Below are positions 25,987 to 34,306 of a stretch of 64,000 nt of DNA, piece after piece. The stretch covers positions 1 through 64,000 of the forward strand of contig JAWKYG010000021.1 in assembly GCA_041396585.1 (NCBI GenBank), written 5' to 3'. This stretch comes from JAUIAI01 sp041396585. Lineage in GTDB: Bacteria > Pseudomonadota > Gammaproteobacteria > Burkholderiales > Burkholderiaceae_E. How positions within the stretch are numbered: the stretch's first letter is position 1; each line of letters starts with the position of its first letter. A program made the position numbers and the translations under genes. A model generated the notes under the pieces. That model was not told where the DNA came from. It did not search any database and was given only the letters and a program-made list of their open reading frames with translations.

Positions 25987-26331
25987 GGTGAACTCCTGAA
26001 GTTGCCGGGCGGATTCCCAGCTCCGGGTCACGGCGCAGCGCAAGCAGTCAAAGATCAGAGACGGCCGCCAGGCCGCAAGCGCCATCGGCGCGCAGTCATT
26101 GACGCGGCGAGCACGCCGTGGCACCATGAAGGGAACAGGCAAGACCGCCTCCCTCGGCACCTCCACGCTCCCGGTTCTCGGCAAGCGCAGCGAAGCGCGG
26201 CCCTCAAGGGCCGGAGGCGTTAGGGATCAAAGCCGGATGGCCGCGACTCGGCACGAGGCGCGGAGCATAGTCCGCGAGCCCGACGGCAGAACGCCGGGAC
26301 GTAATATGCAGAACAACGACAGAGTAATTAA
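25987..26331. other. Intergenic between DUF2958 copy 2 and a plus-strand cargo gene
   Basis: There is no credible gene. It includes repeat R4 (26179-26300) and ends in AT-richer sequence (AATATGCAGAACAACGACAGAG) that should hold the promoter and ribosome site of the next gene. Confidence 0.45.
26179..26300 (+). repeat. Dispersed intergenic repeat, copy R4 (diverged)
   Basis: GGCAAGCGCAGCGAAGCGCG at 26180-26199, then GGCGTTAGGGATCAAAGCC and GGATGGCCGCGACTCGGCAC, align with R1 and R2 (GGCGTGAGGGATTGGAGCC and so on). It has a 4-bp insertion in the 5' core relative to the others. Confidence 0.6.
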
Positions 26332-27423
26332 ATGAATCACAACGAATATTCTCAAAAACTGCAGCAGCTTGAAGACTGCAATCGCACCAACATGGTTGCC
26401 CTCGGCACTTGGGTTAGAAGCGATGCGCTTCCTTGGCTTTGGAATGAGCTTGGCGGTGCAATCCTGACCCCGAAACAGCAACACCCCAATGCTCCAACCC
26501 CACCTCGGCCACAAAAACTTACCCCCATGAATGATGCCGACGCAGTGCGAAAAGGGGTGATGGTTTCGGTCACAGACAGAACGAATAAATTGGCAGAGCC
26601 CTCTTATTACAGAGCGCAGCTCACCATGCTTGACAAGGAGGCAACACGTTATTGCAGCAGCATCGACGCCTTCTCGAAAGCTCCCTCTGTATTCGCTGAA
26701 GAGGCAGTAGTGCATACCCTGCACCGCGCACTACTTGAAATGATGCGGTACGCATTGATCCTTCTGGAAGATGCTGCCCATCACGTCACAGATGTTCCCG
26801 GATACTTTGCCGCATGGCGCCGTAAGCGCGAAACTCCGTTCGAGGTTTACAAGGGAACAGAGCAAATCATCTATGGCATCTATTCTGGAATGACCCATGC
26901 TGATCGCGCACCGTACACGCCGGTCGCTGTACTGCGCACAGCTATTGAGCTTCGTCTGCGCGGTGCGTTTTGCGTGTCTAGCTACGTGAATCCAGAAAGA
27001 CCTGATGACCTCATTCCTATCGACCTCAGCAAGCTATTTGAGGCCATCCAGACCAACCAAAAAGATATTGAGTTCATCGTGGACTTGCACGACGTATGGA
27101 AGATCTATCGCTGGAGCAATTTCTATCTTCACGGCGGGGCACGCGATTTCCCTTGGGTTCCAGGATTTTTGCTTCAATACTTGCGGCCACTTTTTGCAGA
27201 TCCGCGCACCAACGCGAATGGATCTGGGAGCATAGATGGCGGGATTCGCATGAAACGAGAGACATGGCACGCGGTTCGGAATGTTCTAGTCCCACGTATC
27301 GAGCGCCCCGGCCCCATGCAGAGGCTTTCCGACGCCTGGTGCGCCTTATGGCCGAGTAAAACGTCGCCGCTGGAACTCCCTGCCGTTGAGGAGCGTGCAG
27401 CAGCGTGCGTGTTCTTGGACTAG
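26332..27423 (+). CDS. Hypothetical cargo protein with HEPN-like RWSNFYLH motif
   Basis: This 363-residue, largely helical protein of unknown family starts with the ATG at 26332. The middle (VLRTAIELRLRGAFCVSSYVN) and the later WKIYRWSNFYLHGG contain an Rx6H arrangement compatible with HEPN-type proteins, but this is a weak motif match. No signal peptide or membrane segment is seen. GC content is lower than in neighbouring ICE genes, indicating recent acquisition. It sits between DUF2958 and the nuclease-integrase pair, a typical cargo site. Defence or stress functions are possible but unproven. Confidence 0.55.
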   Translation: MNHNEYSQKLQQLEDCNRTNMVALGTWVRSDALPWLWNELGGAILTPKQQHPNAPTPPRPQKLTPMNDADAVRKGVMVSVTDRTNKLAEPSYYRAQLTMLDKEATRYCSSIDAFSKAPSVFAEEAVVHTLHRALLEMMRYALILLEDAAHHVTDVPGYFAAWRRKRETPFEVYKGTEQIIYGIYSGMTHADRAPYTPVAVLRTAIELRLRGAFCVSSYVNPERPDDLIPIDLSKLFEAIQTNQKDIEFIVDLHDVWKIYRWSNFYLHGGARDFPWVPGFLLQYLRPLFADPRTNANGSGSIDGGIRMKRETWHAVRNVLVPRIERPGPMQRLSDAWCALWPSKTSPLELPAVEERAAACVFLD

Positions 27424-27434
27424 TCTAGGTCTTT

Positions 27435-28505
27435 CTAAGACTCGCTGTGGTCTGCACTGCGCTGAGCGATCTCTAGCTGTGCTCGCTGCGTGGCTTGATG
27501 CAGCCGCTCCACTAGCATCGCACGCGGCGGCAAGGTGGTTATGTACTCGGCGACGTGGATGCCCGATTTATCCAGCTCCAGCAACTCGATCTGCTCGCGC
27601 TTCTTGCCGGTGCAGAGGATGATCCCCAGCGGCGAGGTTTCTTCCGGCTCCCGCTCATGTTTGTCGAGCCAGCGCAGGTACAGCTCCATCTGACCCTTGT
27701 ATGCGGCCTTGAACTCGCCGACCTTCAATTCCACGGCCACCAGCCGCCGCAGCTTGCGGTTGTAGAACAGCAGGTCGAGGTGAAAGTCGTCGCCGTCGAT
27801 CTGGATGCGCTTCTGACGGGCAACGAACGTGAAGCCCACGCCCAGCTCCAGCAGGAAGGATTCCATTTCGCGGATGATCGCGGCCTCCAAGTCGCCTTCC
27901 TGCCAGGTGTCCCGCAGGCCCAGGAAATCGAGGATGTACGGGTCGCGCATGACCAGGGCGGGCGACATGCGCTGCGCATCGCGCATCGTCGCCAGCTCTT
28001 GCGCAATCGTCTCGTCCGGCTTTTGGGATAGCGCCGTGCGCTCGTACAGCATCGAGTCGATGCGCTCGCGCAGCGTCCGCACGCTCCAGCGTTCGACGCT
28101 GGCCATCTGCGCGTAGTAGTCCCGCTGGAGCGGGTCTTTCAGCGGGATCAGGGCGATGAAGTGCGTCCAGCTCAATTCTCGTATCAGCGATACGAGAATC
28201 TGCTCGTCGGGAAACGTGGCTGCGAACTGCACCATGCGACGCAGGTTCTGCTCGGCAAAGCTGCTGCCGTACTCCTGTACCAACTGCGCAGCCAGCGTCG
28301 GCAGCACCTCCTTGCCATAGGCACCTCGGCGCCCGTCCAAAACCTGTGTGCGGATGCGCTGGCCGATGCGCCAGTAGAGCATCGTCAACTCGCTGTTCAC
28401 CGTCGAGGCGGCGCGCTTGCGCGCCGCCTCGATCAGTGCCCGAATGTCGCCCAGCAGCGCCGACGGCGCTGCGGACGATGCCACCGATGTCTTGCGCGGG
28501 GTCAT
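27435..28505 (-). CDS. PDDEXK nuclease, DUF1016/YhcG family
   Basis: The protein has 356 residues. The N-terminal DUF1016 domain contains ELTMLYWRIGQRI, YGSSFAEQNLRRMVQFAATFPDEQI and LSWTHFIALIPLKDPLQRDYYAQM. The C-terminal PD-(D/E)xK nuclease contains DDFHLDLLFYNRKLRRLVAVELKVGEFKAAYKGQM with the catalytic D...ELK. The family occurs in defence and restriction-associated loci. The ATG overlaps the integrase stop (ATGA), so it is expressed with the integrase. Both domains look intact. Confidence 0.85.
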   Translation of the reverse strand: MTPRKTSVASSAAPSALLGDIRALIEAARKRAASTVNSELTMLYWRIGQRIRTQVLDGRRGAYGKEVLPTLAAQLVQEYGSSFAEQNLRRMVQFAATFPDEQILVSLIRELSWTHFIALIPLKDPLQRDYYAQMASVERWSVRTLRERIDSMLYERTALSQKPDETIAQELATMRDAQRMSPALVMRDPYILDFLGLRDTWQEGDLEAAIIREMESFLLELGVGFTFVARQKRIQIDGDDFHLDLLFYNRKLRRLVAVELKVGEFKAAYKGQMELYLRWLDKHEREPEETSPLGIILCTGKKREQIELLELDKSGIHVAEYITTLPPRAMLVERLHQATQRAQLEIAQRSADHSES

Positions 28506-29707
28506 GCCATTACTCCCTCGGCCTGTCGCGCTCCGGTAAGGGTCTTGCGTCGGTTCGCCACCAACTCGGCCGCTTCGCGCACCGGCTTATCCTCGGTGTG
28601 GACGTAGCGCATGAACATCGCCACGGTCTTGTGCGCCGTCAGCGCCATGCCAACCTTGACCGGGATACCGGAATTGGCGATGTCAGTGGCCGAGCGGTGG
28701 CGGATGCCATGCGTGCCCACATGGGTCACGCCGGCGCGCTTGAGGATGCGCGTCCAGCCGCTGTAATACTCGCCCGTGGTCATGTGCTGCCCCGGATGGT
28801 TCGGGGACGGGAACACGTGCGGGCACCCATCTTGGCGTGGCGCGGTGGACAGCAGCCGATAGGCTTCCGCGCTCAAGGGCTTGGACATGCCGCCGGTCTT
28901 GCTGTCGGGCCAGACCACGCGCCGATTTTCCAGATCCACCCAATCCCATTGCAGCGTGACGATCTCAGAGCGACGGCCGGCGAACTCGAATTGCAGCCGG
29001 ATCGCCAGCGGCAAGATGGCGTGATCCAACCCCAGGCCATCGATTTCCAGAAAGTCGAGATACCGGAACAGCTTGCCCATCTCCTCGTCACTGATGAGGT
29101 GAGTGGCCTTACCGTTGGGGTACATCGGAACATGACGGCACGGGTTGGTGCCGTCGGGCCTATAGCCCCACACCTCGGCCAGATTGAACATCTTGCGCAT
29201 GACGCTGAAGGTTCGGTTCGCCTCGGCTGGCTTGTGGGCCATCTTCTTCATGGCTGAAGCCACGTCAGGCCGCTTCACGTCTTGCACCTTCATGCGGCCG
29301 AGCATCGGGACGATGCAACGGTCGATGACCGCTTGATACCCGCGCTGGGTGCTGAGCTTGTTGCGCTGCTTGGAGTGATCCTCCATGAACTTGTCGCACA
29401 GTTCCTTGACCGTGGGCGCCTTGCGCGCCGCCGCCTTGTCGGCGGCCGGGTCGCCGCCCCGGCGTACCTGTGCCAGCCACTCCTGGGCAAGCGAGCGGGC
29501 CTGCTCGACGGTCAGCTCCCCGTATAGGCCCAGGGCGGGCTTGCGCCGCTCGCCAGCGTTCGTGCGGTACTGGAGCATGAACACCTTGCGGCCCGCTGGT
29601 GTAACCTTGCACAGGAAGCCGGGCACCAGCGTGTCCCGGAGTTCGACGGCTTGCGCCTGGGGTTGTGCCGCATCGACTGCGGACTTGGTGAGCTTGAGTT
29701 TTGCCAC
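28502..29707 (-). CDS. int: Tyrosine-type site-specific integrase
   Basis: This 401-residue phage-type integrase has an Arm-binding DUF4102-like N-terminus (KLKLTKSAVDAAQPQAQAVELRDTLVPGFLCKVTPAGRKVF), a core-binding SAM-like domain, and a catalytic domain with FAGRRSEIVTLQW (Arg I), HGIRHRSATDIANSG (HxxR) and the nucleophile Tyr in FMRYVHTE. GTG at 29707 with GAGGAG seven bases upstream is preferred over the ATG at 29737. It is the outermost gene of the ICE remnant and points inward, as in Tn4371-like elements. The frame is intact, so excision of remaining ends is conceivable. Confidence 0.9.
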   Translation of the reverse strand: MAKLKLTKSAVDAAQPQAQAVELRDTLVPGFLCKVTPAGRKVFMLQYRTNAGERRKPALGLYGELTVEQARSLAQEWLAQVRRGGDPAADKAAARKAPTVKELCDKFMEDHSKQRNKLSTQRGYQAVIDRCIVPMLGRMKVQDVKRPDVASAMKKMAHKPAEANRTFSVMRKMFNLAEVWGYRPDGTNPCRHVPMYPNGKATHLISDEEMGKLFRYLDFLEIDGLGLDHAILPLAIRLQFEFAGRRSEIVTLQWDWVDLENRRVVWPDSKTGGMSKPLSAEAYRLLSTAPRQDGCPHVFPSPNHPGQHMTTGEYYSGWTRILKRAGVTHVGTHGIRHRSATDIANSGIPVKVGMALTAHKTVAMFMRYVHTEDKPVREAAELVANRRKTLTGARQAEGVMA

Positions 29708-29882
29708 GATGACTCCTCGGAAAGACCCGATTCCCAAGAGCCATGTAGGGGCCAGCAGAGGGGAAGCCGGGTCAGGTTTCGGAAAGCACCGGCATATGTT
29801 GGACTCGCCTAAGTTATTGATAAACCTGCTGTATCGGGCTTCGGCGTAGTCCAGCGAAGTTCGGTGCTGGAGTCATGGTGAA

Positions 29883-29891
29883 ATGAAAAAA
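29883..29891 (-). other. Candidate attachment-site half (TTTTTTCAT on minus strand)
   Basis: TTTTTTCAT is read on the minus strand at 29883-29891, 176 bases outside the integrase start. From memory, Tn4371-family ICEs insert at TTTTTCAT-like 8-bp sites, so this fits the right boundary. No matching copy was found near 9200-9400, so the opposite end seems to be missing. Confidence 0.45.
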
Positions 29892-29918
29892 GGGGCCGCG
29901 ACCTTGGGCCGGGCCCCT
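29886..29918 (-). terminator. Rho-independent terminator of the chemoreceptor gene
   Basis: On the minus strand AGGGGCC (29918-29912) pairs with GGCCCCT (29897-29891), followed directly by six T. It lies 36 bases after the mcp stop. The T-run doubles as the putative attachment core. Confidence 0.7.
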
Positions 29919-29953
29919 GAGTCGGCGGCGTCCTGACGGCCGCCGCCGTGTGC

Positions 29954-32143
29954 TCAGTGATAGAGCGCGGAACCGTGAACGTCGGCGGATTCCTCGCCCT
30001 CGAGCTTGAAATAGGCGAGCAACTCGCCAAGGCGCGCGGCCAGTTCATGCATCGCCTGGGCGGTGGCCGCAGCCTCTTCGACCAGCGCCGCATTCTGCTG
30101 GGTGTTGGCATCCATATCGGCCAGGGCGGCATTGATCTGGTCGATGCCCGCCGCCTGTTCCTGGCTGGCCTGGCAGATGTCATCGACCAGCTCGCCGGTG
30201 CGACTCACCTCGGCCACGATCGCCTCGAGCGCCTCGCCCGAGCGGCGAACCAGCATCGTGCCGGCCTTCACCTGCTCGACCGATTCCTGAATCAGGCTGC
30301 GGATCTCCTGGGCGGCCTTGGCGCTGCGTCCGGCCAGCGTGCGCACCTCGTTGGCGACCACCGCAAAGCCGCGCCCTTGTTCGCCGGCACGGGCCGCCTC
30401 GACCGATGCGTTGAGCGCCAGCAGGTTGGTCTGGAAGGCGATCTCGTCGATCACGCTGATGATGTTCGAGATACGCTCACTGGAGGCATCGATCGCGGTC
30501 ATTGCCTGCACCGCTTCGCCGACCACCTCGCCGCCGTGCGCTGCCTGCTGGCTCGCGCTTTGCGCCAGCTGGTTCGCCTGGGTGGAATGCTCGGCGTTCT
30601 GGCGAACGGTGGAGGTGATCTCCTCGGTTGCCGCTGCGGTTTCCTGCAACGCGCTGGCCTGCTCCTCCGTGCGCGCGCTCAGGCCCTGGTTACCGGCCGC
30701 GATCTCCGCCGTGCCCGAACTGACCTGGATCGAGGTCCGCTTGGCGCCCAGCAACACCTCGTGCAGGCGATTCTCCATGGTACTGAGCGCGCGCAGCGCG
30801 CCGCTCATGCGCTCCAGGCTTGCATCCGGTATCAGTTGCAGCCGGCCGCCGGCAATGCGCTCGACCTCGTGCACGATCTGCTCGGGGGCGCCGCCGAGTT
30901 GGCGGGTGAGGGCACCCGACCACCAGAGTGCGACCAGCACTGCGGCCAGGATGCCGCCACCGGTGAACAGCAGGCCGTGCATCATGACCGCTTCGGCCAG
31001 GGCGGTTGCCTCGGACTCGTCGACGTGGCTGACCATGGCCCAGTTGATGTCCCCGGCGCGAACCGGTGCATAGCCGAAGATCTCGAGCTCACCCTCGGGG
31101 TTGCTGTGATGGGCGACCCCGGCCCTGCCAGCGATCGCTTCGGCGAGGAAGGGCAGATCCAGGCGCTTGCTCAGGATCGTGTTCTGCTTGGTGAAACGTG
31201 ACTGGGAGCGCAGCAGTCCGTCGGGCCCCACCAGCACCGATTCACCGGTCTCGCCCAGGCCGCTGCTGTCCTGCATGACGGTGGCGATGCGATCGATCGG
31301 CATCTGAAACACGAGGGCGCCGATGATCTCGTCACCGGCCCGCACGGGCGAGGCCACGAAGGCGGCCGGCGCATCATAGGATGGCGTGTAGCCTTCGAAG
31401 TCGACGAAACTGGTCTTGCCGGTGTCGAGCGCCTTGCGGACCACCTTGGCCAGGCCGCTGGCGGCATACGGGCCGTTTTTCAGATCGGTGGCGAAGTCGA
31501 GTTCCTTGTACACGGAGTAGACCACGCGCTGGGTCTTGGCATCCACCAGGAACAGGTCGTAATAGCCGAAGCGCTTGATGAAATCGCGGTAGGTCTTCTG
31601 GTAGCTCGCGTGCAGCATGTTGTACATCGCGAACACCTCGGTCGGATTCTCCAGAGCGTCCTTCTCGCCGGGCGGATTCGGATTGACCGCGATATACAGA
31701 TACTGCGCGGCGCGGGTGACCGGATCCCTGGGCAAGATGGCGCCGATATCCGTTGGCTGCCCGTTCTCCCGTTGATAGCGGGCACCGAACTGTTCGCGGT
31801 AGAACTGTTCGAGCGTGCGGCTGAGCACGTCGGCCGACACCGAACCCTCGACACTGCCGGCAAGGCTGGCCATGCCGTTGGTGAAGCCGTTGAGTGCCTC
31901 GGCGGAGGCCTTCTCGGCGGCCATACCCGCGTTCTGGTCGGCAACGAGATCCAGATAGGCCTGAATCTGCAGCCGTTTGTTGGCCGATATGCCGGCGACG
32001 ACTTGTTCGGCCTCCTTGACCAGCGCGCTGCTGGCGTCATAGGTGAGAAAGCCGCCTGACAGTGCCAGGGGCACCGCACTCACCATCACCATGATCAGGA
32101 CGACGCGCGTCCGAAAACCCAACCCTCTGATGAACTTCGACAT
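29954..32143 (-). CDS. Methyl-accepting chemotaxis protein
   Basis: This 729-residue transmembrane chemoreceptor has a first membrane segment at about residues 12-33 (VVLIMVMVSAVPLALSGGFL), a large periplasmic dCache-like sensing region with PYAASGLAKVV and FVDFEGYTPSYDAPAAFVASPV, and a second membrane segment at about 385-408. HAMP-like sequence and the MA signalling hairpin follow, with the conserved tip EIAFQTNLLALNASVEAARAGEQGRGFAVVA. The C-terminus ends DVHGSALYH with no NWETF-type tether for CheR/CheB. The ligand is unknown. It is last in a cheY-cheZ-mcp unit on the minus strand. Confidence 0.9.
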   Translation of the reverse strand: MSKFIRGLGFRTRVVLIMVMVSAVPLALSGGFLTYDASSALVKEAEQVVAGISANKRLQIQAYLDLVADQNAGMAAEKASAEALNGFTNGMASLAGSVEGSVSADVLSRTLEQFYREQFGARYQRENGQPTDIGAILPRDPVTRAAQYLYIAVNPNPPGEKDALENPTEVFAMYNMLHASYQKTYRDFIKRFGYYDLFLVDAKTQRVVYSVYKELDFATDLKNGPYAASGLAKVVRKALDTGKTSFVDFEGYTPSYDAPAAFVASPVRAGDEIIGALVFQMPIDRIATVMQDSSGLGETGESVLVGPDGLLRSQSRFTKQNTILSKRLDLPFLAEAIAGRAGVAHHSNPEGELEIFGYAPVRAGDINWAMVSHVDESEATALAEAVMMHGLLFTGGGILAAVLVALWWSGALTRQLGGAPEQIVHEVERIAGGRLQLIPDASLERMSGALRALSTMENRLHEVLLGAKRTSIQVSSGTAEIAAGNQGLSARTEEQASALQETAAATEEITSTVRQNAEHSTQANQLAQSASQQAAHGGEVVGEAVQAMTAIDASSERISNIISVIDEIAFQTNLLALNASVEAARAGEQGRGFAVVANEVRTLAGRSAKAAQEIRSLIQESVEQVKAGTMLVRRSGEALEAIVAEVSRTGELVDDICQASQEQAAGIDQINAALADMDANTQQNAALVEEAAATAQAMHELAARLGELLAYFKLEGEESADVHGSALYH

Positions 32144-32223
32144 TTGCTTGCCTCTGCGTCTGGCGGTTGCAATGCGACGAGTCGAAGTCCAGGAGGGGCG
32201 CCTCCTGGATCAAACAGCGGGAT

Positions 32224-32865
32224 TCAGAATCCCAGGCTTTCCAGAAGGTTGTCGACCTGATCTTGACTGGTCACGACACTGTCGTCCTTCGCGTCGACGA
32301 CCGGGCCGGCAAGCTCGGACGTCATCACCTTGTCTCGTTGATCTTCCGGTGTGATCTCGACAAGCAACTTGACGAGTTCGGTCTCGAGATCGGTGGCCAG
32401 CGTGGTCACGCGCTGAATCACCTGCCCAGAAAGATCATGAAACGACTGCGCGGTCAGAATCTCGGTGAACGCGTCGTCGGTGTTGACACAAGAACGACGG
32501 ACTTCCTCGATGAAATCGAGAACGCCGCCATTAACTACGGCAGCAACCGGATCTTTCTTTAGGGCTAGTTCGGCTTCGTTGGCACGAATGGCGAGATTGG
32601 CCTGTTCGGCCTTGCCCTGCTCGACCCGGGCGATGACCTTCTCGGCCGATTCCGTGCTGATCCGCGAGATGTATTCGAGTCTCTGGCGCGCATCGGGAAT
32701 CGAATGCACGGCGCTCTCGAGTTTCTTGTCGAGTCCGAGTTCCGCCAGCGCATCATGCAGCATGCGGGTGATGAAACCGATCGAATTGAAAACACCGCCC
32801 GGACTCGCCGGCGTCGCTGGTTGAGATGTCGCCGACGGCGACTCGTGATTGTTCTCTGACACCAT
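32224..32865 (-). CDS. cheZ: CheZ, CheY-phosphate phosphatase
   Basis: This 213-residue phosphatase ends the chemotaxis signal. The catalytic segment SFHDLSGQVIQRV holds the Asp and Gln four residues apart that act on CheY-P. The long helices around it (KLESAVHSIPDARQRLEYISRIS...) form the four-helix bundle. The C-terminal SQDQVDNLLESLGF is the CheY-binding peptide. It is ten bases downstream of cheY. The frame is intact. Confidence 0.9.
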   Translation of the reverse strand: MVSENNHESPSATSQPATPASPGGVFNSIGFITRMLHDALAELGLDKKLESAVHSIPDARQRLEYISRISTESAEKVIARVEQGKAEQANLAIRANEAELALKKDPVAAVVNGGVLDFIEEVRRSCVNTDDAFTEILTAQSFHDLSGQVIQRVTTLATDLETELVKLLVEITPEDQRDKVMTSELAGPVVDAKDDSVVTSQDQVDNLLESLGF

Positions 32866-32874
32866 GAGCTCCCG

Positions 32875-33270
32875 TCAGGCCGTGGCCATTTTCTCGATGA
32901 TCTTGGCCAGCTTCTCTTCGAGCGTGGCTTTGGTGAACGGCTTGACGATGTAGCCGGACGCACCCGACTGCGCCGCCCGGACAATATCTTCCTTGCGTGC
33001 CTCCGCGGTCACCATCAGGACCGGGAGCTTGCCAAGGTTGGCATCCGCCCGAATGGCCTCGAGCAGTTCGAAGCCGTTCATCTCGGGCATGTTGATGTCG
33101 GACACCACGAACTCGAAGTCACCGCCTTGCAGCTTACGCAGGGCAATGGCGCCGTTCTCGGCCTCGTCGACATTCTCGTACCCGGCTTCCTTGAGCAGGT
33201 TTCGAATGATTCGGCGCATCGTCGAGAAATCATCGACCACGAGAAACTTCATCGATTTGTTCGCACTCAT
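32875..33270 (-). CDS. cheY: CheY chemotaxis response regulator
   Basis: This 131-residue receiver has the acidic pocket DD at residues 13-14, the phospho-acceptor Asp58 (VVSDINMPEMNG), Thr88 (VTAEA) and Lys110 (IVKPFT). The closeness to E. coli CheY (FLVVDDFSTMRRIIRNLLKE) indicates the flagellar-motor-binding CheY that contacts FliM. The ATG at 33270 has AAGGAGAT upstream; the earlier in-frame Met would add 33 unlikely residues. It is first in cheY-cheZ-mcp. Confidence 0.93.
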   Translation of the reverse strand: MSANKSMKFLVVDDFSTMRRIIRNLLKEAGYENVDEAENGAIALRKLQGGDFEFVVSDINMPEMNGFELLEAIRADANLGKLPVLMVTAEARKEDIVRAAQSGASGYIVKPFTKATLEEKLAKIIEKMATA

Positions 33271-33518
33271 GCGATCTCCTTGAGATAGTGCGCTTGCCTT
33301 CCGGAACGGGTCTGACCCGAAGGGTCCGGATATCGCCCTGCAAGCGCCGAAATACGGCCTTGACTGCACGATTCTGCCCGCTCATGTATGTGACGCATTG
33401 CGCAATGAGGCGGGAAAACAGGGCGCTTATCGACGGAATGAACCACGGCCCCGGCTGGGACAATGATTTACGTTGAGGCTCCGGATTTGTCCCGGCCCTT
33501 GGAATTCGAGGATTCTTG

Positions 33519-33908
33519 ATGTCCGAACCGACACGCCAGATCGACGTGAGCACCATCATCGACATGCAGGAGCAGATGTTGATGGGTGCTGCCGATATGG
33601 AAAGGCTGACCGAGCTCATCGATGATGCGTCGAAGCTGCTCTGGGAGCGCTTTCGGCTGTCGCTGCCACGATGCGCCAGCTGGGCAAGGACGAACTGGCC
33701 GCCGACATCGAACGAACCCTCACCACCTTGCAGTTTCATGACATGACCAGTCAGATAGTCACCCATAACGTGAAGCGCATGCATGTGATGGCCGACGCAC
33801 TCTGGAGCGCTGCTCGACGCCGATGTCGCTCCGGAAATTTCGATAACACCCCAGGCCAGTGCAGTGGCCCAGCGAGCCATGGAATCCGGCTCGGTAGAAC
33901 TTTTCTAA
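33519..33908 (+). pseudogene. Small CheZ-like protein, frameshifted twice
   Basis: The frame starts at 33519 (MSEPTRQIDVSTIIDMQEQMLMGAADMERLTELIDDASKLLWERF). It shifts by a one-base loss near 33662, continues MRQLGKDELAADIERTLTTLQFHDMTSQIVTHNVKRMHVMADAL, shifts again near 33800-33812, and ends APEISITPQASAVAQRAMESGSVELF at 33908. The rebuilt product has about 130 residues. FHDMTSQIV mirrors the CheZ catalytic segment FHDLSGQVI, with Asp and Gln four apart. It lies just before a stand-alone CheY. A short CheY-P phosphatase or CheY-binding protein is plausible. Confidence 0.6.
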
Positions 33909-33925
33909 TCAGGAATCGCAAGGTT

Positions 33926-34294
33926 ATGGCACGTGTACTTGCAGTGGATGACTCGCCTTCCATCCGGCAGATCGTCTCATTTACCTTGAGGGGCGCCGGC
34001 CATGATGTGGTCGAGGCGGTGGACGGACAAGACGCTCTGGAGAAGTCCGAGGGGCAGAACTTCGACCTGGTGCTGACCGATCAGAACATGCCGCGATGCG
34101 ACGGTCTGACGCTGGTACGCATGTTGCGCCAGAAAGAAGCGTTCAGCGTCACGCCGATTCTGATGCTGACAACCGAGTCGAGCGCAGAGATGAAGGACGC
34201 CGGTCGTCAGGCGGGCGCCACCGGCTGGCTGGTAAAGCCATTCGATCCGGTGAAATTGTTGGAATTGATCGACTACGTAACACAACCTCGTTGA
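33926..34294 (+). CDS. Stand-alone response regulator receiver (CheY-like)
   Basis: This 122-residue receiver domain has DD at 8-9, phospho-acceptor Asp52 (LTDQNMPRCDGL), a TT pair at 82-83 and Lys104 (LVKPFDP). It differs from the motor-type CheY at 33270 (MARVLAVDDSPSIRQIVSFTLRGAGHDVVEA) and resembles the CheY paralogue commonly encoded directly upstream of cheA. It may act as a phosphate sink or serve another output. The start has AAGG five bases upstream. It is followed by cheA after 12 bases. Confidence 0.88.
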   Translation: MARVLAVDDSPSIRQIVSFTLRGAGHDVVEAVDGQDALEKSEGQNFDLVLTDQNMPRCDGLTLVRMLRQKEAFSVTPILMLTTESSAEMKDAGRQAGATGWLVKPFDPVKLLELIDYVTQPR

Positions 34295-34306
34295 CGGAGC
34301 CGGAAC

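Noticed and set aside
33926..33945. TGGCAC...TTGC resembling a sigma-54 promoter
   Set aside because: It lies on the start codon of the CheY-like gene and the spacing is one base off; it is best explained as coding sequence.
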